From the NCBI GenBank assembly GCA_038380435.1, contig JAWZYU010000034.1:21369404-21433403 (forward strand): a DNA stretch of 64,000 bases, in the 5' to 3' direction. Below are positions 12,208 to 24,093 of the stretch, in pieces. The DNA is from Ryuthela nishihirai. Taxonomy: Eukaryota > Arthropoda > Arachnida > Araneae > Heptathelidae. A program made the translations under genes and the position numbers. Under the pieces are notes generated by a model, which saw nothing but the letters and a program-made list of their open reading frames with translations, was not told where the DNA came from and did no database searches. Each line of letters starts with the position of its first letter. Within the stretch, counting starts at the first letter, position 1.

Positions 12208-12595
12208 GGGGCGGGGGTGGCTCAGTCGGTAGCGTGCCAGGCTCGTAATCTGTAGTTTCCAGGTTTGAGTCCAGCTGGGTCAGTGTTGAAATTTACCTCC
12301 ACAAAACTCCCCGCCCTGCCCATGGTCAGTAGGGGACATCGATGGGCTTGGAAAGGTTGCCGTCCATCGGATGGGATGTAAAACCATGGCCCCGTGTGCG
12401 GGAGAGCCATACCCTGTGAACGTTAAAGAACACGCTGGATAGTCTTGACAGGAGACTACCATCTGTCTTCCAACAGCTGTTTCAGTGGGTCCCCTCCCCC
12501 AACCTTCTCTGAGCCTTCGGGGTCCTTGTGACCTGGTCATTTAGCCCATTGTGTGCAAAAAAGTGCCGCTCAGAGGTAAAACAACCCAACCCAAA
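12208..12595 (+). mobile_element. SINE-B, full length with 12-bp TSD
   Basis: tRNA-like head GGGGCGGGGGTGGCTCAGTC (A box TGGCTCAGTCGG; anticodon-region CTCGTAA loop; B box GGTTTGAGTCC), long conserved body, ending CAGAGGTAAAACAACCCAAC. TCCCTGTAATTG is duplicated at 12196-12207 and 12596-12607. Inserted in a Tc1/mariner element. Confidence 0.92.
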
Positions 12596-12619
12596 TCCCT
12601 GTAATTGTTAGAAGGAACC

Positions 12620-13690
12620 ATGGGTATCTGCAAGAAGGAACAACTTTGCTAGTGAAATACTTTTACCAAAATGGCAGTAATGCCACCAGTGCATTACACA
12701 AATATCATCGTCTGAAAGGTATAAGGAACTGAAGAATATGAACAGAAATTGAAAGAAGAGTTGGGTGTGGCTCCGGGTAGAGGTCGGCAGCCTGTTGCAG
12801 AAAGCAATGTGGAAGATGTAGCACTTACCGTTGCAGAAATCCAGTTGCAATCGGAGCTACCTGTAGTTAGTGTGAGATAGGTATCCTGGCAACTGCAACT
12901 TCATGGTCAACTGTCTGTAAAATTATATGATCCATCCTGAAATGGCATTCCTATAAAATTCATAGGGTGCAGCAGCTGCAACCACGTGACCCAGAACAGC
13001 GCACCGACTTCGCTTTGCGATTTTTGGCGATAATGTAAATTGATGACATGTGGCCTTTGAAAGTCTTATGGACTGATGAGGCGCATTTTCCCTTACATGG
13101 AGCAGTGAATATGCACAACTGCCAAATATGGGGACCTACACTTCTGCATGATGTGCCTCTACACTCTGACTATGTATCTGTATGGAGCGGGTTTACTGCA
13201 AACTTTATAATCGGACCATTTTTCATGAAGGAGATCACACCTCAAGGCCCCGTGTGTCGATCGGTGTATGGACCATGTTACATAGATCTTCTCCACTGGA
13301 AGATTATTTTGGAAGAAAGAAATTGCTTAGACTTCATAACCTTCATGCAGGATGGGGTGTCACCCATATTGCACGTACGGCAACGGAATTGTTGCGTACC
13401 ACATTTGATGAGGATAGAATAATTTCTCGAATGTTTTCCAATGATTGGCCACCATGTTCCCCCGATCTAAACTCATGTGATTTTTGGTTATTGGGTTATT
13501 TGAAAAGCTGAGTTTACCAAGGCAATGTTGAATCGCTTGCTGAACTGTAAGCAAATATAACACAGCATGTTGTAGCCATTCCCCAAGACATGTTTCAAGC
13601 AACTGTGGACCATGCTGTGTTAAGTTTCCAGCACATTTTGCATATGAGTGGTTCACATATTGAGAATCTTGATTTGTAAAATAAAGGTTA
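12620..13690 (+). pseudogene. Tc1/mariner-superfamily transposase, degenerate
   Basis: A cut-and-paste transposase with a DDE/DDD RNase H-like fold would act on the element's TIRs. The reading goes through several frames: an HTH-like N-terminus (KYHRLKGIR) near 12690, then GRGRQPV near 12780. WTDEAHFPLHGAVNMHNCQI begins near 13069 and holds a catalytic Asp region, and LLRTTFDEDRIISR with WPPCSPDLNSCDFWLLGYLK lies at about 13390-13510 with the last catalytic acidic residue. Internal stops and shifts show it is inactive. It belongs to the group with the DEAHF and SPDLNPCDFWLWG signatures common in arthropods. Confidence 0.75.
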
Positions 13691-13883
13691 TGTTTGTTCA
13701 ACTTGGTATTTTCTTTATTTTAGTGCATCCATACCACCTGGTGACACTAATACTAATTTTTTTATTCACAAATTCTCTACCCCATGTTCTTATTAAGGTA
13801 TCCACTAGTTTTCGCTGTGATCCGTCGAGTAGATCCTTCTCTAAATCACTCTGAATAGTGTCAGTTTAATTATAACCACCCTG

Positions 13884-14354
13884 TATCTGTGGGCAAGATT
13901 TAAAAGGCAAGGCACTTCAGTAAAACATCTATACAATCAACCGAAGATCAGTTGAAGAATGTTTAAAGTTAAGTCCACAGGAGAAGCAGACTGATAAATG
14001 CAGCTGCGGTGACGTTGTTAAGAGCATCAACTTCAAAAAGCTGAACAGTAATAACCTATGAAGAGTAACTAACATCTGAAAACAACTGTCATCTGTGCCA
14101 GCTGTCATCAAGGTACACGACTGGAAATATATTTTCTTTTCCTTCATCACCTCTGCTAGTAAAAGATGACATAAGATTTAGAAAAACAGAATAGATTTAG
14201 TCAGGATATTGCACAGGAGGCAACATACCTTGAATTATGGTAATGGCTGTAAAAACGACCACCTCAAGAGCAATTTTTTAAATGCAATACAGCTAAATAT
14301 CGTGAAAGATTAAATTTGATATAAGTATAGCTATGGTTGTTACTTATTTATACT
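13884..14354. other. Unannotated stretch
   Basis: Between a transposon end and a LINE fragment; no repeat or gene recognised. Confidence 0.55.
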
Positions 14355-14645
14355 GTTTAAAAATGGTCCCATTCTTCCTCAATTTCAGTAGTAAGTAAAC
14401 CACGATTGCCATAAAGTCTAAGTAACCGATCACAGCAAGCTTTAGCTATAACTGGGTTTTTCAGATCATTAGTGGTAACTTTTTTAAACCTTAGCATAAC
14501 ATTTAATATATTTAAGCTGCAAGACACTTTTAACAAGATAAAGGTCAGATTCGATTTCAGCTCCCCTATATGACTTGATATTCCTAACAGAATTATCCCA
14601 TTTGCTGTTAATATATAATTAATTATTCTCATGCAATCCATCTGG

Positions 14646-15035
14646 GGGTGGGGGTGGCTCAGTTGGTAGTGCACTAGGCTTGCAATCTGCAGTTCCCAGG
14701 TTCAAGTCCCACTTGGCCCACCATTGAGATTTATCTCTGCAAAAATCCCCCGCCCTGCTCTCGGTCAGTAGGGGACACCTATGGACTTAGAAAGGATGCC
14801 ATCCATCAGATGGGATGTTTAGCATGGTTCTGTGTGCAGAAGAACCCATACCCAGTGCATGTTAAAGAATGTGCTGGATGGCCTGGACAGGAAGCTAGCA
14901 TCTGTCTCTTTAACAGCTGTCCAGTGGGTCCCCTCCCCCAACCTTCTCTCAGCTCTCGTGGTCATGTGACTTGGCCAATTAGCCCAGTGTGTGCAAAAAA
15001 AAGTACCACTCAAAAGCAAAATAATCCAACACACC
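14646..15035 (+). mobile_element. SINE-B with 8-bp TSD in LINE-R R1
   Basis: Full-length, somewhat diverged copy. CCATCTGG is duplicated at 14638-14645 and 15036-15043. Confidence 0.88.
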
Positions 15036-15291
15036 CCATCTGGTGAATCCCACATATATTTATATATATGCCACTATTTGCAATAAGTATTAATTTTAAA
15101 ACCATTAAGTTTGCTTACCTGTAGGAGATGTTCCCCATTATCACTGCAAGTACCAATACCAAATGGTCCATCATCCCTCCCTGAAGGTCAGTCAGTATCA
15201 ACTTTAGCATTAAAGTTGTGTAGAACAAGGGTAATACCTCCTTCCATAGTATATACACAATTACCTGTAGAAATAGACATCAACAATTATT

Positions 15292-15388
15292 AAAAATATC
15301 TGAAAACCATTATTGCTGATGTGGTGGGAATCGAACCTGCACCTCTCTAGATACATGCTAGAGTGCTCTACCTGTTAAACCACACATC
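15292..15388 (-). repeat. tRNA-derived unit, left arm of head-to-head palindrome
   Basis: The minus-strand reading gives a tRNA-like cloverleaf: acceptor GATGTGT with CCACATC, anticodon stem TCTAG/CTAGA with loop CATGTAT, T loop TTCGATT, B box GGTTCGATTCC. A short AGCAATAATGGTTTTCAGAT tail follows. Inserted in LINE-R R1. Confidence 0.65.
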
Positions 15389-15434
15389 TCAGATGAAAGA
15401 TTTATAGGTCTTATTCTGGAAGATTTTAGCATCT

Positions 15435-15530
15435 GATGCATGGTTTAAAGGTAGAGTGCTCTGGCATGTATCTAGAGAGTTGTGGGTTCGATTCCCGCCA
15501 CATTAGCAATAATTTTTTTCAGATGTTTTT
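15435..15530 (+). repeat. tRNA-derived unit, right arm of head-to-head palindrome
   Basis: Same unit as 15292-15388 in the opposite direction, about 85 percent identical by eye. It keeps the T stem GTGGG/CCCGC and the same AGCAATAATTTTTTTCAGAT tail. The 46-bp spacer is unrelated. Confidence 0.65.
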
Positions 15531-16345
15531 AATAATATCTCCTTTCTTGACAGAATTTAAAATATCCTGAAGTTATCTGTAAAACCTATCTTTCTCACAT
15601 ACACTGGAGTCTTCAGTGGGGGCAATAACAGATGATTGAATGTTATCATTAATCCTAGTTTTAAATTTAGCTGTATGAAACCTTTCATTAATGTATTCAT
15701 ATCCTAGAAGAGCATCACTAGCATGTCTGCTGTGAGGTAAACTCACACTTTGATGATGTTTTCGATCCTCCCACTAACTGAAAAGAGAAATTTAAAATTA
15801 TTTTTAAATGTCTGACCTATACCTATCCATCTGGTCTCTTGCAAACCCAAAATATCTAGGTTATAAATCTGGAATTCTTGTGTGAGAGCATTAAGAGAAT
15901 AATCTCTGAGCATAGTCCTCATATTCCAAGTATTTGAGGGGAGAAAATGGTTACTGGGATCTTTAAAGAAACTAGTTTTATTGGGAGAGGAAGGGACAAC
16001 AATATCAAACAGTCCCCTAATTGCAGGCATGGCGCAAAGACTTGTTCTCTTCATTACTAAAGGCTTATGCCACCTATGCAGGTAGGATTTCCTCCAATGT
16101 AAATTTAGAAATGCCTGCAAGAAGCAAGGGTTCAGGTACCTGCATTGATGTCTGATCAGGATTATCCACCACTGATATAGGTATAAAGAGTGCATCTATT
16201 CACTCAGTACTGTTAACCAACAAAGAAACACAAAACATAGTGGAAGATTTTTGCTCAACAGAAGTCCAACAGTGGAGCAAGTGCAGAAAACATAATCAAG
16301 CACAATTTTCTTACAAAGCATTTCTTGAATTTTATATCAATAAGT

Positions 16346-16704
16346 AATCTATGTATTCGTTATTGATTGATTTTTGAAAACACTTTTATCAAAGTTAAAA
16401 TGAAAAACTAACAATTTTGCTTTTATTGGAATGACATTCAGGTTGGTGGTATACATGGTCAGCATCAAGACCCTATGTGGTTGATTACTCCTCAGCAGGA
16501 TAAGAAAAAAAAATTAAAAAGTAGCCATAGTAACAGAGATCAATACTAATCTGGTAGCTTCCCATTCAGTTCACTTCCCCAATAGAGTATCTCTTATGAA
16601 AGTTGGCAATCTGTGTATTTGTTATTGACTGATTTTTGAAAACACTTTTATCAAAGTTAAAATGAAAAACTCACAATTTTTCATTTATTGGAAAAATATT
16701 CAGT
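16346..16704 (+). repeat. Direct repeat of ~95 bp, period 261 bp
   Basis: The block beginning AATCTATGTATTCGTTATTG and containing AAAACACTTTTATCAAAGTT occurs at 16346-16443 and 16607-16704 with a few differences. No other features. Confidence 0.65.
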
Positions 16705-17419
16705 TATCATTCCTCATTTATAAATTTCCATCATTTTACTGTGGAGATTTAAATGTACTTTATTTTGGTATGCAACATCGCATATCTTTGCTTGCTAAAT
16801 TATTACAGGTTATAATTTCAAACTTCACATTTTCTTGCTGACAGCTATTAAAACAATAGTTGGTGCTCTAAACACATTAACTTTTCAGACTGCACACTAA
16901 GAGGATTAAGAGCAAGTTGGCAGAGAAAATATGGACCTGCTTGTAACATAGTAGAAAATAAAGCATAGGCACAAAAAATGTTGGCATTTAGTAAAAAGAC
17001 CAATAGCTGATGACATTAGGAGTAAGTTTAGATTGTCTTTCACAGCCATATTTCCTGATAAAGTTCAGAATTTCAATAACTAGAATGGAGGGAGAAAATA
17101 GTAAACCTATACACTCGGTGATCATTGAATTATGATTACTCTATGCTGAAGAACGAATTGTGAGAGTGCAATAGAAGCTGGTGTGCAAGAGCAGCTAGGT
17201 GTATATGACTATTGTACAGTCATATACACTGGCAGCATTCATTCATGGGGAAGTTTGTGAAGTGTATAAATTTAAAAAGTGTCACAAATAATGGGCAAAC
17301 AGAAAAATATATTAGATTTTGGAAGATGCATGACTTTCATTGCAAGGTGTATGGGTGCCTCTATCAGAAACAGTACATCTTATCACAGCTGTATCTAGGC
17401 TATGGCTACCAAATGATAT
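16705..17419. other. Unannotated stretch
   Basis: No feature seen; the 74-codon frame at 17212-17436 runs into a SINE and is not credible. Confidence 0.55.
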
Positions 17420-17430
17420 TTTCACATATT

Positions 17431-17639
17431 AAATAAATAAAATAAATACCCCCTCAAGCAGTTGCTTGCCACAGAGGTCTGACAGGAGCCTGCCAGTTTA
17501 TATGCCATAGTAGAAGATCTGAGAGGATGGCAGGACCTCAGCAGAAAAACGACACATACATCCATGCCTTATCCGGGGCTTGAACCCAGGTCCCGTAGAT
17601 CAGTAGCCAAGCGTGCTAACCACTCGGCCACGGGACGGC
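17431..17639 (-). mobile_element. SINE-A, full length with 11-bp TSD
   Basis: Complete head GCCGTCCCGTGGCCGAGTGG to (TATTT)n tail; TTTCACATATT is duplicated at 17420-17430 and 17640-17650. Confidence 0.9.
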
Positions 17640-17697
17640 TTTTCACATATTACCATCATTTAATATAAATATATTTAATTTTTTTAATTTTTTTAAA

Positions 17698-17862
17698 AAA
17701 AGGAAGAAGGTATTTCCCTACACAAAGGACAGAGATAACACAGAAGCTATGCTTGGCTTGTCCTAGTTTCTCATACAATATGCAAACACTTACACAAGAA
17801 CATGCCCTACTGGTCTTAAGAGACAGGTATGCTAACCATTAGACCAGGTAGGGTCATATAAA
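17698..17862 (-). mobile_element. SINE-D copy
   Basis: The complement opens CCCTACCTGGTCTAATGGTT, a tRNA-like D arm and A box. The body holds the complement of CTTGTCCTAGTTTCTCATAC. Related pieces are at 20226-20295 and 21130-21245. Confidence 0.5.
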
Positions 17863-18545
17863 TTAGAAGACTAGCATATCAACTACAGCAACTATAGGAT
17901 GTTCATTTTCAATTTTCTGAATATTCCATCCTTTAACCCTAGACCACTAAACATATGTACAAGTTACACAAATACTAAGCACTCATAAATTTCACGAATT
18001 TTTTATTTATCGTTAAAAACGAAAAAAAAAAAAAGATTTTCCCATATAGCAAAAAACCAAAAACAAAAATAACTCTTTATAAAACAAAAAAACATAATTA
18101 AAAGAAATATTAAACTACACAATTCAGACATCAAGAAGCCCGATGTTCTCCGCAGATAGCTCAGTTGCAAAGGCTGCAATAGAACACTCAGTAACTTCAT
18201 GAAAAATAATCTTACCACAAATTCTTCACAGATACAACTAATTTCAAATAAAAGATGCAGCTGCTGAAGGTCACACATCGATCGAACTAGCGGAAACATC
18301 CAAAGTAATCAAATTGTTCACGAGTTGTCGTAAATTTTACGATTGTTTAGTGTTGCAGGGTTAACAGTAGCAATATATACATATATTATTAGACCTATGC
18401 AAGGGAAATTAGTTCTGGATCAATTTTTAGAGATTTTGACTGCCCAAAGTTATTGCGCTTAAGTCCATCTGAGACTGGAGCCTGAACCAATTTAACAATT
18501 GTTGACACAAGTCCAATTTTGGGAAATATTTCTTTAATGCATCAT

Positions 18546-19010
18546 AAGATCCTCCTCCTCCTCAAGTAGCCATGGGCTATGAAGATCCAACCAGATTGTG
18601 CAATTTAGTTCTCCAAACATGTCCTGAGCTACATCTGCTGCATCTTGCCACTGTATACCAATTGTAACAAGGTCCTGTTTGATGTTTCTGCCCACCGCAT
18701 CCTACGTCTCCCCCCTCTTTCTGAGGCCTTTAGACACACTGTTCATCATGACCCTAATAGCTAATCTACAGTTAGGCATTTGAGAACATGGACAAACCAA
18801 TGGAGTCTCTCTCTGCACAATATGCTGCCAAAGGATGTTGCCAACTCCTTTGTCTCGCCTCATCGTTACTTACAAAGTTCAACTATCTAATGCCCAAGAT
18901 ACTGCGTATCCAGAATAAAAGACATCAAGTTTCCTGCTATCTTGTTTACAAAGGGTCCAAGTTTCACTATCATAGCTCCAGAAAGAATTAGACTATTTTA
19001 GATCCTAACG
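18546..19010 (-). mobile_element. LINE-R copy R4, 3' end fragment
   Basis: Starts on the left with (CCT)n/CTCAAGTAGCC, the complement of the LINE-R 3' terminus, and runs through the complement of the RT C-terminal region seen in the 30.9-31.9 kb copy. It is 5' truncated and diverged. Confidence 0.75.
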
Positions 19011-20225
19011 TTAGTCTTCAGGTGTATATGACTATTCGTCAAAGGGGCATAGCCAGAAATTTTTTATTTATTTATTTATTACTATTATTTTTTGGGGGGG
19101 GGGGGGTCCAAGGCCCGTGTGAGATGGGTTCAGCACATTACCTGGAACCCGGCCCCGCACTTTAAAAGGCCTGTGGTCTACGAAAAGCTCATTGTAAAAT
19201 CGGTCAATTTTGATGATGTAATAAAAAAAATTTTGCGGTGAAAAAGGCGAGAAAAATTATGTAATATTTATAATATACTCGGTGTTCCTATAAGTTGTAT
19301 GTAGATATGTACCACACTTTGTACTTATAATAAATAATTTATTATTATAAAATTTAGAAGTACATATAAATGCATTTTTTTTCTGGTCCCACACAATACT
19401 GGAACCTGGCCCTGCAAAAGTTCACACCGGCTCTGGGGGTCACAGGTTATTGACAACCAGTGCAATCTTAACTAACCGACTTTTGATTGTCTGATTATTA
19501 TTTTAACTAGTTGAAGTATGCTGAGCATCAAATTTTGTACATGTGATAGAAACTCAGTGATACTCAGTGATTGTACTCAGTGATAGAAATACGCTTCCTA
19601 TTTTCCTAGAATTCCCCCCCCCCACTACATAGGGGATAAACAGTATATTATGGTCACTAAATTCTTCAATTTTAGCATTAATTTTTTCAGTGAAATTGAA
19701 AATAACCTATTTACTTGTGCAATGGTGCCTTTATTCTTTTTCCCTGATTAATGTACCCTAAAATATTTTATCATGGTTTCATTTTTCATCATGGACAGAA
19801 CAATTATTCAGAATATTACAGTGGAAAATCATTGTTTTATAAAAGGAGAACATTTGATTAAAATAAGTCATATAAGATTAAGCTTTGTAGCAGCTTCTTT
19901 ATAGTGTTAAAATGATGCTAATTCTCTTTGACAGCTATTTTCTGTGTGCAGTAATTCTCTAGAAATAATTTTATATTTATCATTATGCCTTATTAACATA
20001 TTTCGTTTCTATTTCCTTTATTGTTCAAAATTAAGATGTATTTTAATTTTTTCCTAGCCTTTCATTATTTTCATTTCCTCTCAAATATCTGATATTTAAA
20101 CGTATCCAAGCCAACCATATAAAGGCTGATTAATCGAAGTAAGTGGTAACGGTACTCAGATACCCATATTACCAATAATCACCTGAGGGATTTTGTATAA
20201 CCCTAGCAATGATGCCAAGTAATAC
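19011..20225. other. Unannotated stretch with G tracts
   Basis: Holds a G run of about 14 at 19095-19108 and a C run near 19613. GCACTTTAAAAGGCCTGTGG and CCTGGCCCTGCAAAAGTTCA suggest an old non-autonomous DNA element at about 19050-19440, but ends are not defined. Confidence 0.4.
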
Positions 20226-20295
20226 CATTTTTTCTTTTTGTTTTTTAAAGGGGAAGAAATTACTCCCTTACACAAAAGATGGATGACTAACACAA
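20226..20295 (-). mobile_element. SINE-D tail fragment
   Basis: AAAGGGGAAGAAATTACTCC and TACACAAAAGATGGATGACT match 17698-17745. Confidence 0.45.
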
Positions 20296-20364
20296 GTTAG
20301 TGTATGCCAACAAAGAAGGTTGTGAAGAACATCCACAGCTTTGGCATTCTACAAATAAACCAGG

Positions 20365-20750
20365 GTTGGGTTGTTTTACCTCTGAGCGGCACTTTTTTTG
20401 CACACAATGGGCTAAATGGCCAGGTCACATGGACCCCGAAGGCTCAGAGAAGGTTGGGGGAGGGGACCCACTGGAACAGCTGTTGGGAGACAGATGGTAG
20501 CCTCCCATCAAGGCCATCCAGCGTGTTCTTTAACGTGCATAGGGTATGGCTCTCCCGCACACGGGACCACGGCTTAACGTCCCATCCAATGGACGGTGGC
20601 CTTTCCAAGCCCATCGGTGTCCCCTACTGACTGTGGGCAGGGCGGGGAGTTTTGCGGAGATAAATCTCAATGCTGAACCCAGCTGGGACTCGAACCTGGA
20701 AACTACAGATTACGAGCCTGGCGCGCTACCGATTGAGCCACCCCCACCCC
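20365..20750 (-). mobile_element. SINE-B, full length with 11-bp TSD
   Basis: AATAAACCAGG is duplicated at 20354-20364 and 20751-20761. Open frames reported here are antisense or sense readings of the SINE body and are not genes. Confidence 0.92.
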
Positions 20751-21129
20751 AATAAACCAGGATAAACCAGGACTGGTAACACAGCTAAGAAGGTGTTAGC
20801 ATCAGTTCTACAATCAACACACTGAAAGAGCAAAAAACAGGGATAAACAACCCCTTGGAATCAGTTGTAGTCTGTGCCAGCAAGTAGACAAGCTCATTGG
20901 ACTGGTAAATAATCTTTTTCTCTCTTGACTACCTTTACCAGAGAAAGGCAAGTGTACAAGAAATGGTACAAATTGTAGTGCAAGAAAAAAAATAAGTGTA
21001 GAAGCAATAATAAGCTGAAGCCACTAAGTGGTAATTGATGCTATAGCATTGCACTTGAGCCATTTAAGTGCTCCTTAAGAATTTTAATTACAGCTTAAAT
21101 CATGAATATTAAATTGTATTAGCAGAGCT

Positions 21130-21245
21130 GTAATTCAAATTAATTTTAAAAGATGGAGATAACCTAAAACCTCTATTGGCCTTGTCCTGATTTCTCATAG
21201 CACATACAAACACATGCTTGCTGGTTTAATAATCAGGTACTAAAA
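21130..21245 (-). mobile_element. SINE-D fragment, diverged
   Basis: GGAGATAACC and CTTGTCCTGATTTCTCATA blocks parallel 17725-17775. Confidence 0.45.
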
Positions 21246-22449
21246 TTAAAAATTCACTAAATGGCATTTAGTGAATTTTTAACTTTAGATATAAAAACGT
21301 TTTAAAAGCAGCTTTAACATTTTAGCACCTTGGGCATATTACGACATTGGTTCCCCAGAAATATTTTCTTGGGTAGATATATATTTTCATCATATTCAGT
21401 AACAAATATTATAAGAAATGGCTCTCATCCATTGCTGATAATATTTGCTCATCAACAATTCATTTTGATGCCTTAAGAAATCACTCAAAGTAAAACCTTT
21501 CCCTAGAGAATATTTTTAGCAAAGAGTATTTTTTGTCTTTTAGAGAAAAAAATTATTGTAAAAATATCCTTAAATTTTTTGCAACAAAAGCAGTTATCCT
21601 GTTCTAGGCAGTTTGGAGTGACCCTGCACATTGAATATCAAAAAATACGTATAAAAGCTTTGAAGGAATGTAAAAATACTTAATTATTTTTAAAAACTTT
21701 GCAAAAAGAAATTTTTTTTATTGTGCACCAGTGTAACATTAATTTAGGGTGACCAGATTTAAAGGAGATCCATGGACTTCAGATGGAAAGGGAAATTCTC
21801 CTCCAGCAATTTTCTTCACTGATTTCTTCAGTCACAAGCTGAGAAATTATGGCATAGCAATGTCAGATCTCCTACATTTAAAAAGGTGTTCAAGGTCCTA
21901 AATCCGATTGAGACTTGATTTTTTATTCCAACACAGGGTTATATAGGGGAAACCAGTGTTCTGAATTTGGGACCTGTTGGTTAAGTATCTGGTGAACTGC
22001 AGAGGCACTGAAATCTGTTAAAACAAAGATAAAACTTGCATATTAATAAAGCTATCAGCAACCATCAGGCATGTGATGATATCAGCAAGTATAATAAATA
22101 AATGCATTATTTACTGGTGTCCTCAGGAATACCACTATCACTATGATGATGATTCTAGCCTAAATTTTTCAGTCACCTGCATTGATCGAAAATTTTATAA
22201 TACTATTGCCACTACTATTCTATTAGTAAAGATCTGTTCAAGCTGTACAATCAATTTAATATTTAAAAAATATTTAGAACCAAATTCCAGGAACATTTAT
22301 TCATCAGGGACAATGCCTTTAATCCAGGGACTGTCCCTCAAAAATGGGGACCTACTAACCCTACATTAACCAGTGTTGTCAGATGTGTGCTTCATTTTCC
22401 TAATAGTAGATTAAGAACTAAATGCATCTGATTTCTCTCTCTCTCTCTG
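21246..22449. other. Unannotated AT-rich stretch
   Basis: No gene. Ends in a (CT)n microsatellite at about 22433-22448. Confidence 0.55.
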
Positions 22450-22454
22450 TATCT

Positions 22455-22620
22455 CACCCCCTCAAGCAGCTGCTTGCCACAGAGGTCTGACAGGAGCCTG
22501 TCAGTTTATATGCCAAAGTAGTAGGTCTGTGAGGATGGCAGGACCTCAGCAGAAAAACAATACACACAACCATGCCTTACCCGGGGCTCGAACCCAGGTC
22601 CCTTAGATCAGTAGCCAAGC
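22455..22620 (-). mobile_element. SINE-A, 5' truncated in the tRNA head
   Basis: Body and tail intact, B box present, A box lost. A (CT)n microsatellite abuts the tail side. Confidence 0.8.
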
Positions 22621-22857
22621 AAAACTCCTATTTTTATGCTACATTGCCATATAGAAATAAAAACACATTAACCATCTAAAATGAAGATAAATCTTTCTAA
22701 ATATAATCAAATCCTCAGATTTGACGATTTTGAGTAGAATTTTTATTTTGCCTCTCTTTAAACTTAAATAAATTAATACAGCAAACAAATCATTTGGAAA
22801 CTAAGCTATGTATTCTGAATTAAGCCATAGATGTCATAAGCATCTGTTAGTATAATA

Positions 22858-22997
22858 TGTGACACAGAAGGTCTGTGAAGAAAGCAAGACCTCAACAGAA
22901 AAACAACATGTCAAAGAAAAAGCCATTTCTTATCCAGGGACTCAAATCCAAGTCCTTTGATCCGCAACCAAACACGTTAGACACTAGGCCAGCGATT
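22858..22997 (-). mobile_element. Old diverged SINE-A relative
   Basis: The complement has GCTGGCCTAGTGTCTAACGT with a B box GGATTTGAGTCCC and the TTTTTCTGTTGAGGTCTTGC body motif, clearly related to SINE-A but far more diverged. Confidence 0.6.
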
Positions 22998-23397
22998 AAT
23001 TTTTTTTTACATTATGTAAACTAAAATCTTTCAGTAAAAGAATTTTAGAGAGAAGACATATGAAGCTCAGCCTTATATACTTCTATGCCTGTAAAAATGT
23101 ACTACTGCAAGTCCACATGCTAGAGAAAATTACTACTACTTCAAGAACTACTGGGCCTCCTGGGTACTTTCCTACTAATATTTTACTCCAAAATATTTCC
23201 AAATTCAGTTCATAATCCCAAAAATTATTTCACTCAAAAAAAAAAAATCACATTCACAGAATCGTTAGATTCTGTTAAGAGCTCTCACAGGTCAAGAGAG
23301 GCCCAGGACACTTCCAAACTTTGAGGTCCCCAGACAATTCAAAAACTGATTACAGTTAATATTTATTAAAGGTTTTTATTCCAATTTCACAAAACCA

Positions 23398-23535
23398 CAA
23401 CACACCCGGCATGCTTCTGGGAGACCTGGGTTCGAATTCCAGTCAGGACAACCAATTTTTTTCAACAAATTATTTTACGTGGTTCTTGTCTAAAGGACGT
23501 TTTTTTGTGATAATTTATTACTGAATTATTCATAT
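23398..23535 (+). mobile_element. SINE-C copy
   Basis: tRNA-like 3' half CATGCTTCTGGGAGACCTGG with B box GGTTCGAATTCC, then CAGTCAGGACAACCAATTTT and GTGATAATTTATTACTGAAT. The same unit recurs at 23668, 27842 and 27985. Confidence 0.68.
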
Positions 23536-23667
23536 AATGCTGTGAGTGTGAGTGACAAAATATTACTACCATTAAAATGTGGCAGCTTGGCTGCCCAATT
23601 CCTGATTACAGATGGCACCATTGGCAAATCAACAAAAATTGCAGGAATGCTTATATGTCACTTTGGT

Positions 23668-23835
23668 GGAAAAATGGTTAGCTCTTGATGGTCCAGCAGT
23701 TAAGACATCCAGCATGCTTCTGGGAGACCTGGGTTTGAATCCTAGTCAGGACAACCAATTTTTTCAACTAATTATTTCAAGCATTTCTTTTCTGCAGGAT
23801 GTTTTCCTGTGATAATTTATTACTGAATACTAGTA
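23668..23835 (+). mobile_element. SINE-C copy with fuller tRNA head
   Basis: Includes an A-box-like TGGTCCAGCAG, anticodon stem CCAG/CTGG with loop CATGCTT, and B box GGTTTGAATCC. Ends GATAATTTATTACTGAATAC. Confidence 0.7.
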
Positions 23836-23858
23836 GAAACTGAATGTACACAGGTTAA

Positions 23859-24080
23859 TAAAAATAAAATAAATACTCCCTCAAGCAGCTGCTTGCCACA
23901 GAGGTCTGACAGGAGCCACAGTAGAAGGTCTGTCAGTTTATGTGCCACAGTAGAAGGTCTGTGAGGATGGCAGGATCTGAGCAAAAAAACAATACACACA
24001 ACCATGCCTTACCCGGGGCTCGAACCCAGGTCCCTTAGTCAGTAGCCAAAGCGCACTAACCACTCGGCCATGGGACGGCT
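23859..24080 (-). mobile_element. SINE-A with internal duplication and imperfect TSD
   Basis: Full head and tail. The motif CCACAGTAGAAGGTCTGT is partly duplicated in the body. TGTACACAGGTTAA and TGTACACGGGTAAC flank it. Confidence 0.85.
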
Positions 24081-24093
24081 TGTACACGGGTAA

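Larger units (their letters stand above)
11947..13883 (+). mobile_element. Tc1/mariner-superfamily transposon with long TIRs, interrupted by SINE-B
   Basis: Inverted repeats of about 160 bp form the ends (CAGGCTG... at left; the complement of CAGGGTGGTTATAATTAAAC at right) and TA dinucleotides flank both sides (11945-46 and 13884-85). Distinct shared internal blocks include AGAAGGATCTACTC. A SINE-B at 12208-12595 lies inside; without it the element is about 1.55 kb. It carries a degenerate transposase. Confidence 0.85.
14355..16200 (-). pseudogene. RTE-like LINE (LINE-R), endonuclease region copy R1, split by insertions
   Basis: On the minus strand TWNMRTMLRDYSLNALTQEF and NLDILGLQETRW (about 15930-15830) are the start of an APE-type endonuclease domain. 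A block equivalent to the GDFNA region (here eroded, HNFNAKVD) lies near 15200. The end of the domain (INYILTANG... HIGELKS) is at about 14620-14540, and the conserved GNRGLLTTEIEEEW linker at 14410-14360. A palindromic tRNA-like pair (15292-15530) and a SINE-B (14646-15035) interrupt it. It is colinear with copy R2 at 25.4-26.9 kb. Confidence 0.75.

Noticed and set aside
13360..13701. 113-codon minus-strand frame
   Set aside because: Antisense of the Tc1/mariner transposase remnant.
15292..15530. CRISPR-like or operator palindrome
   Set aside because: The arms are tRNA-derived with pol III A/B boxes, and the organism is eukaryotic.
18003..18299. 98-codon minus frame rich in Phe/Leu as membrane protein
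   Set aside because: Composition follows poly(A)/(T) runs; no signal, splice or homology support.
20300..20755. Overlapping plus frames of 66-108 codons
   Set aside because: They are readings of a SINE-B body; the same peptides recur at other SINE-B copies.
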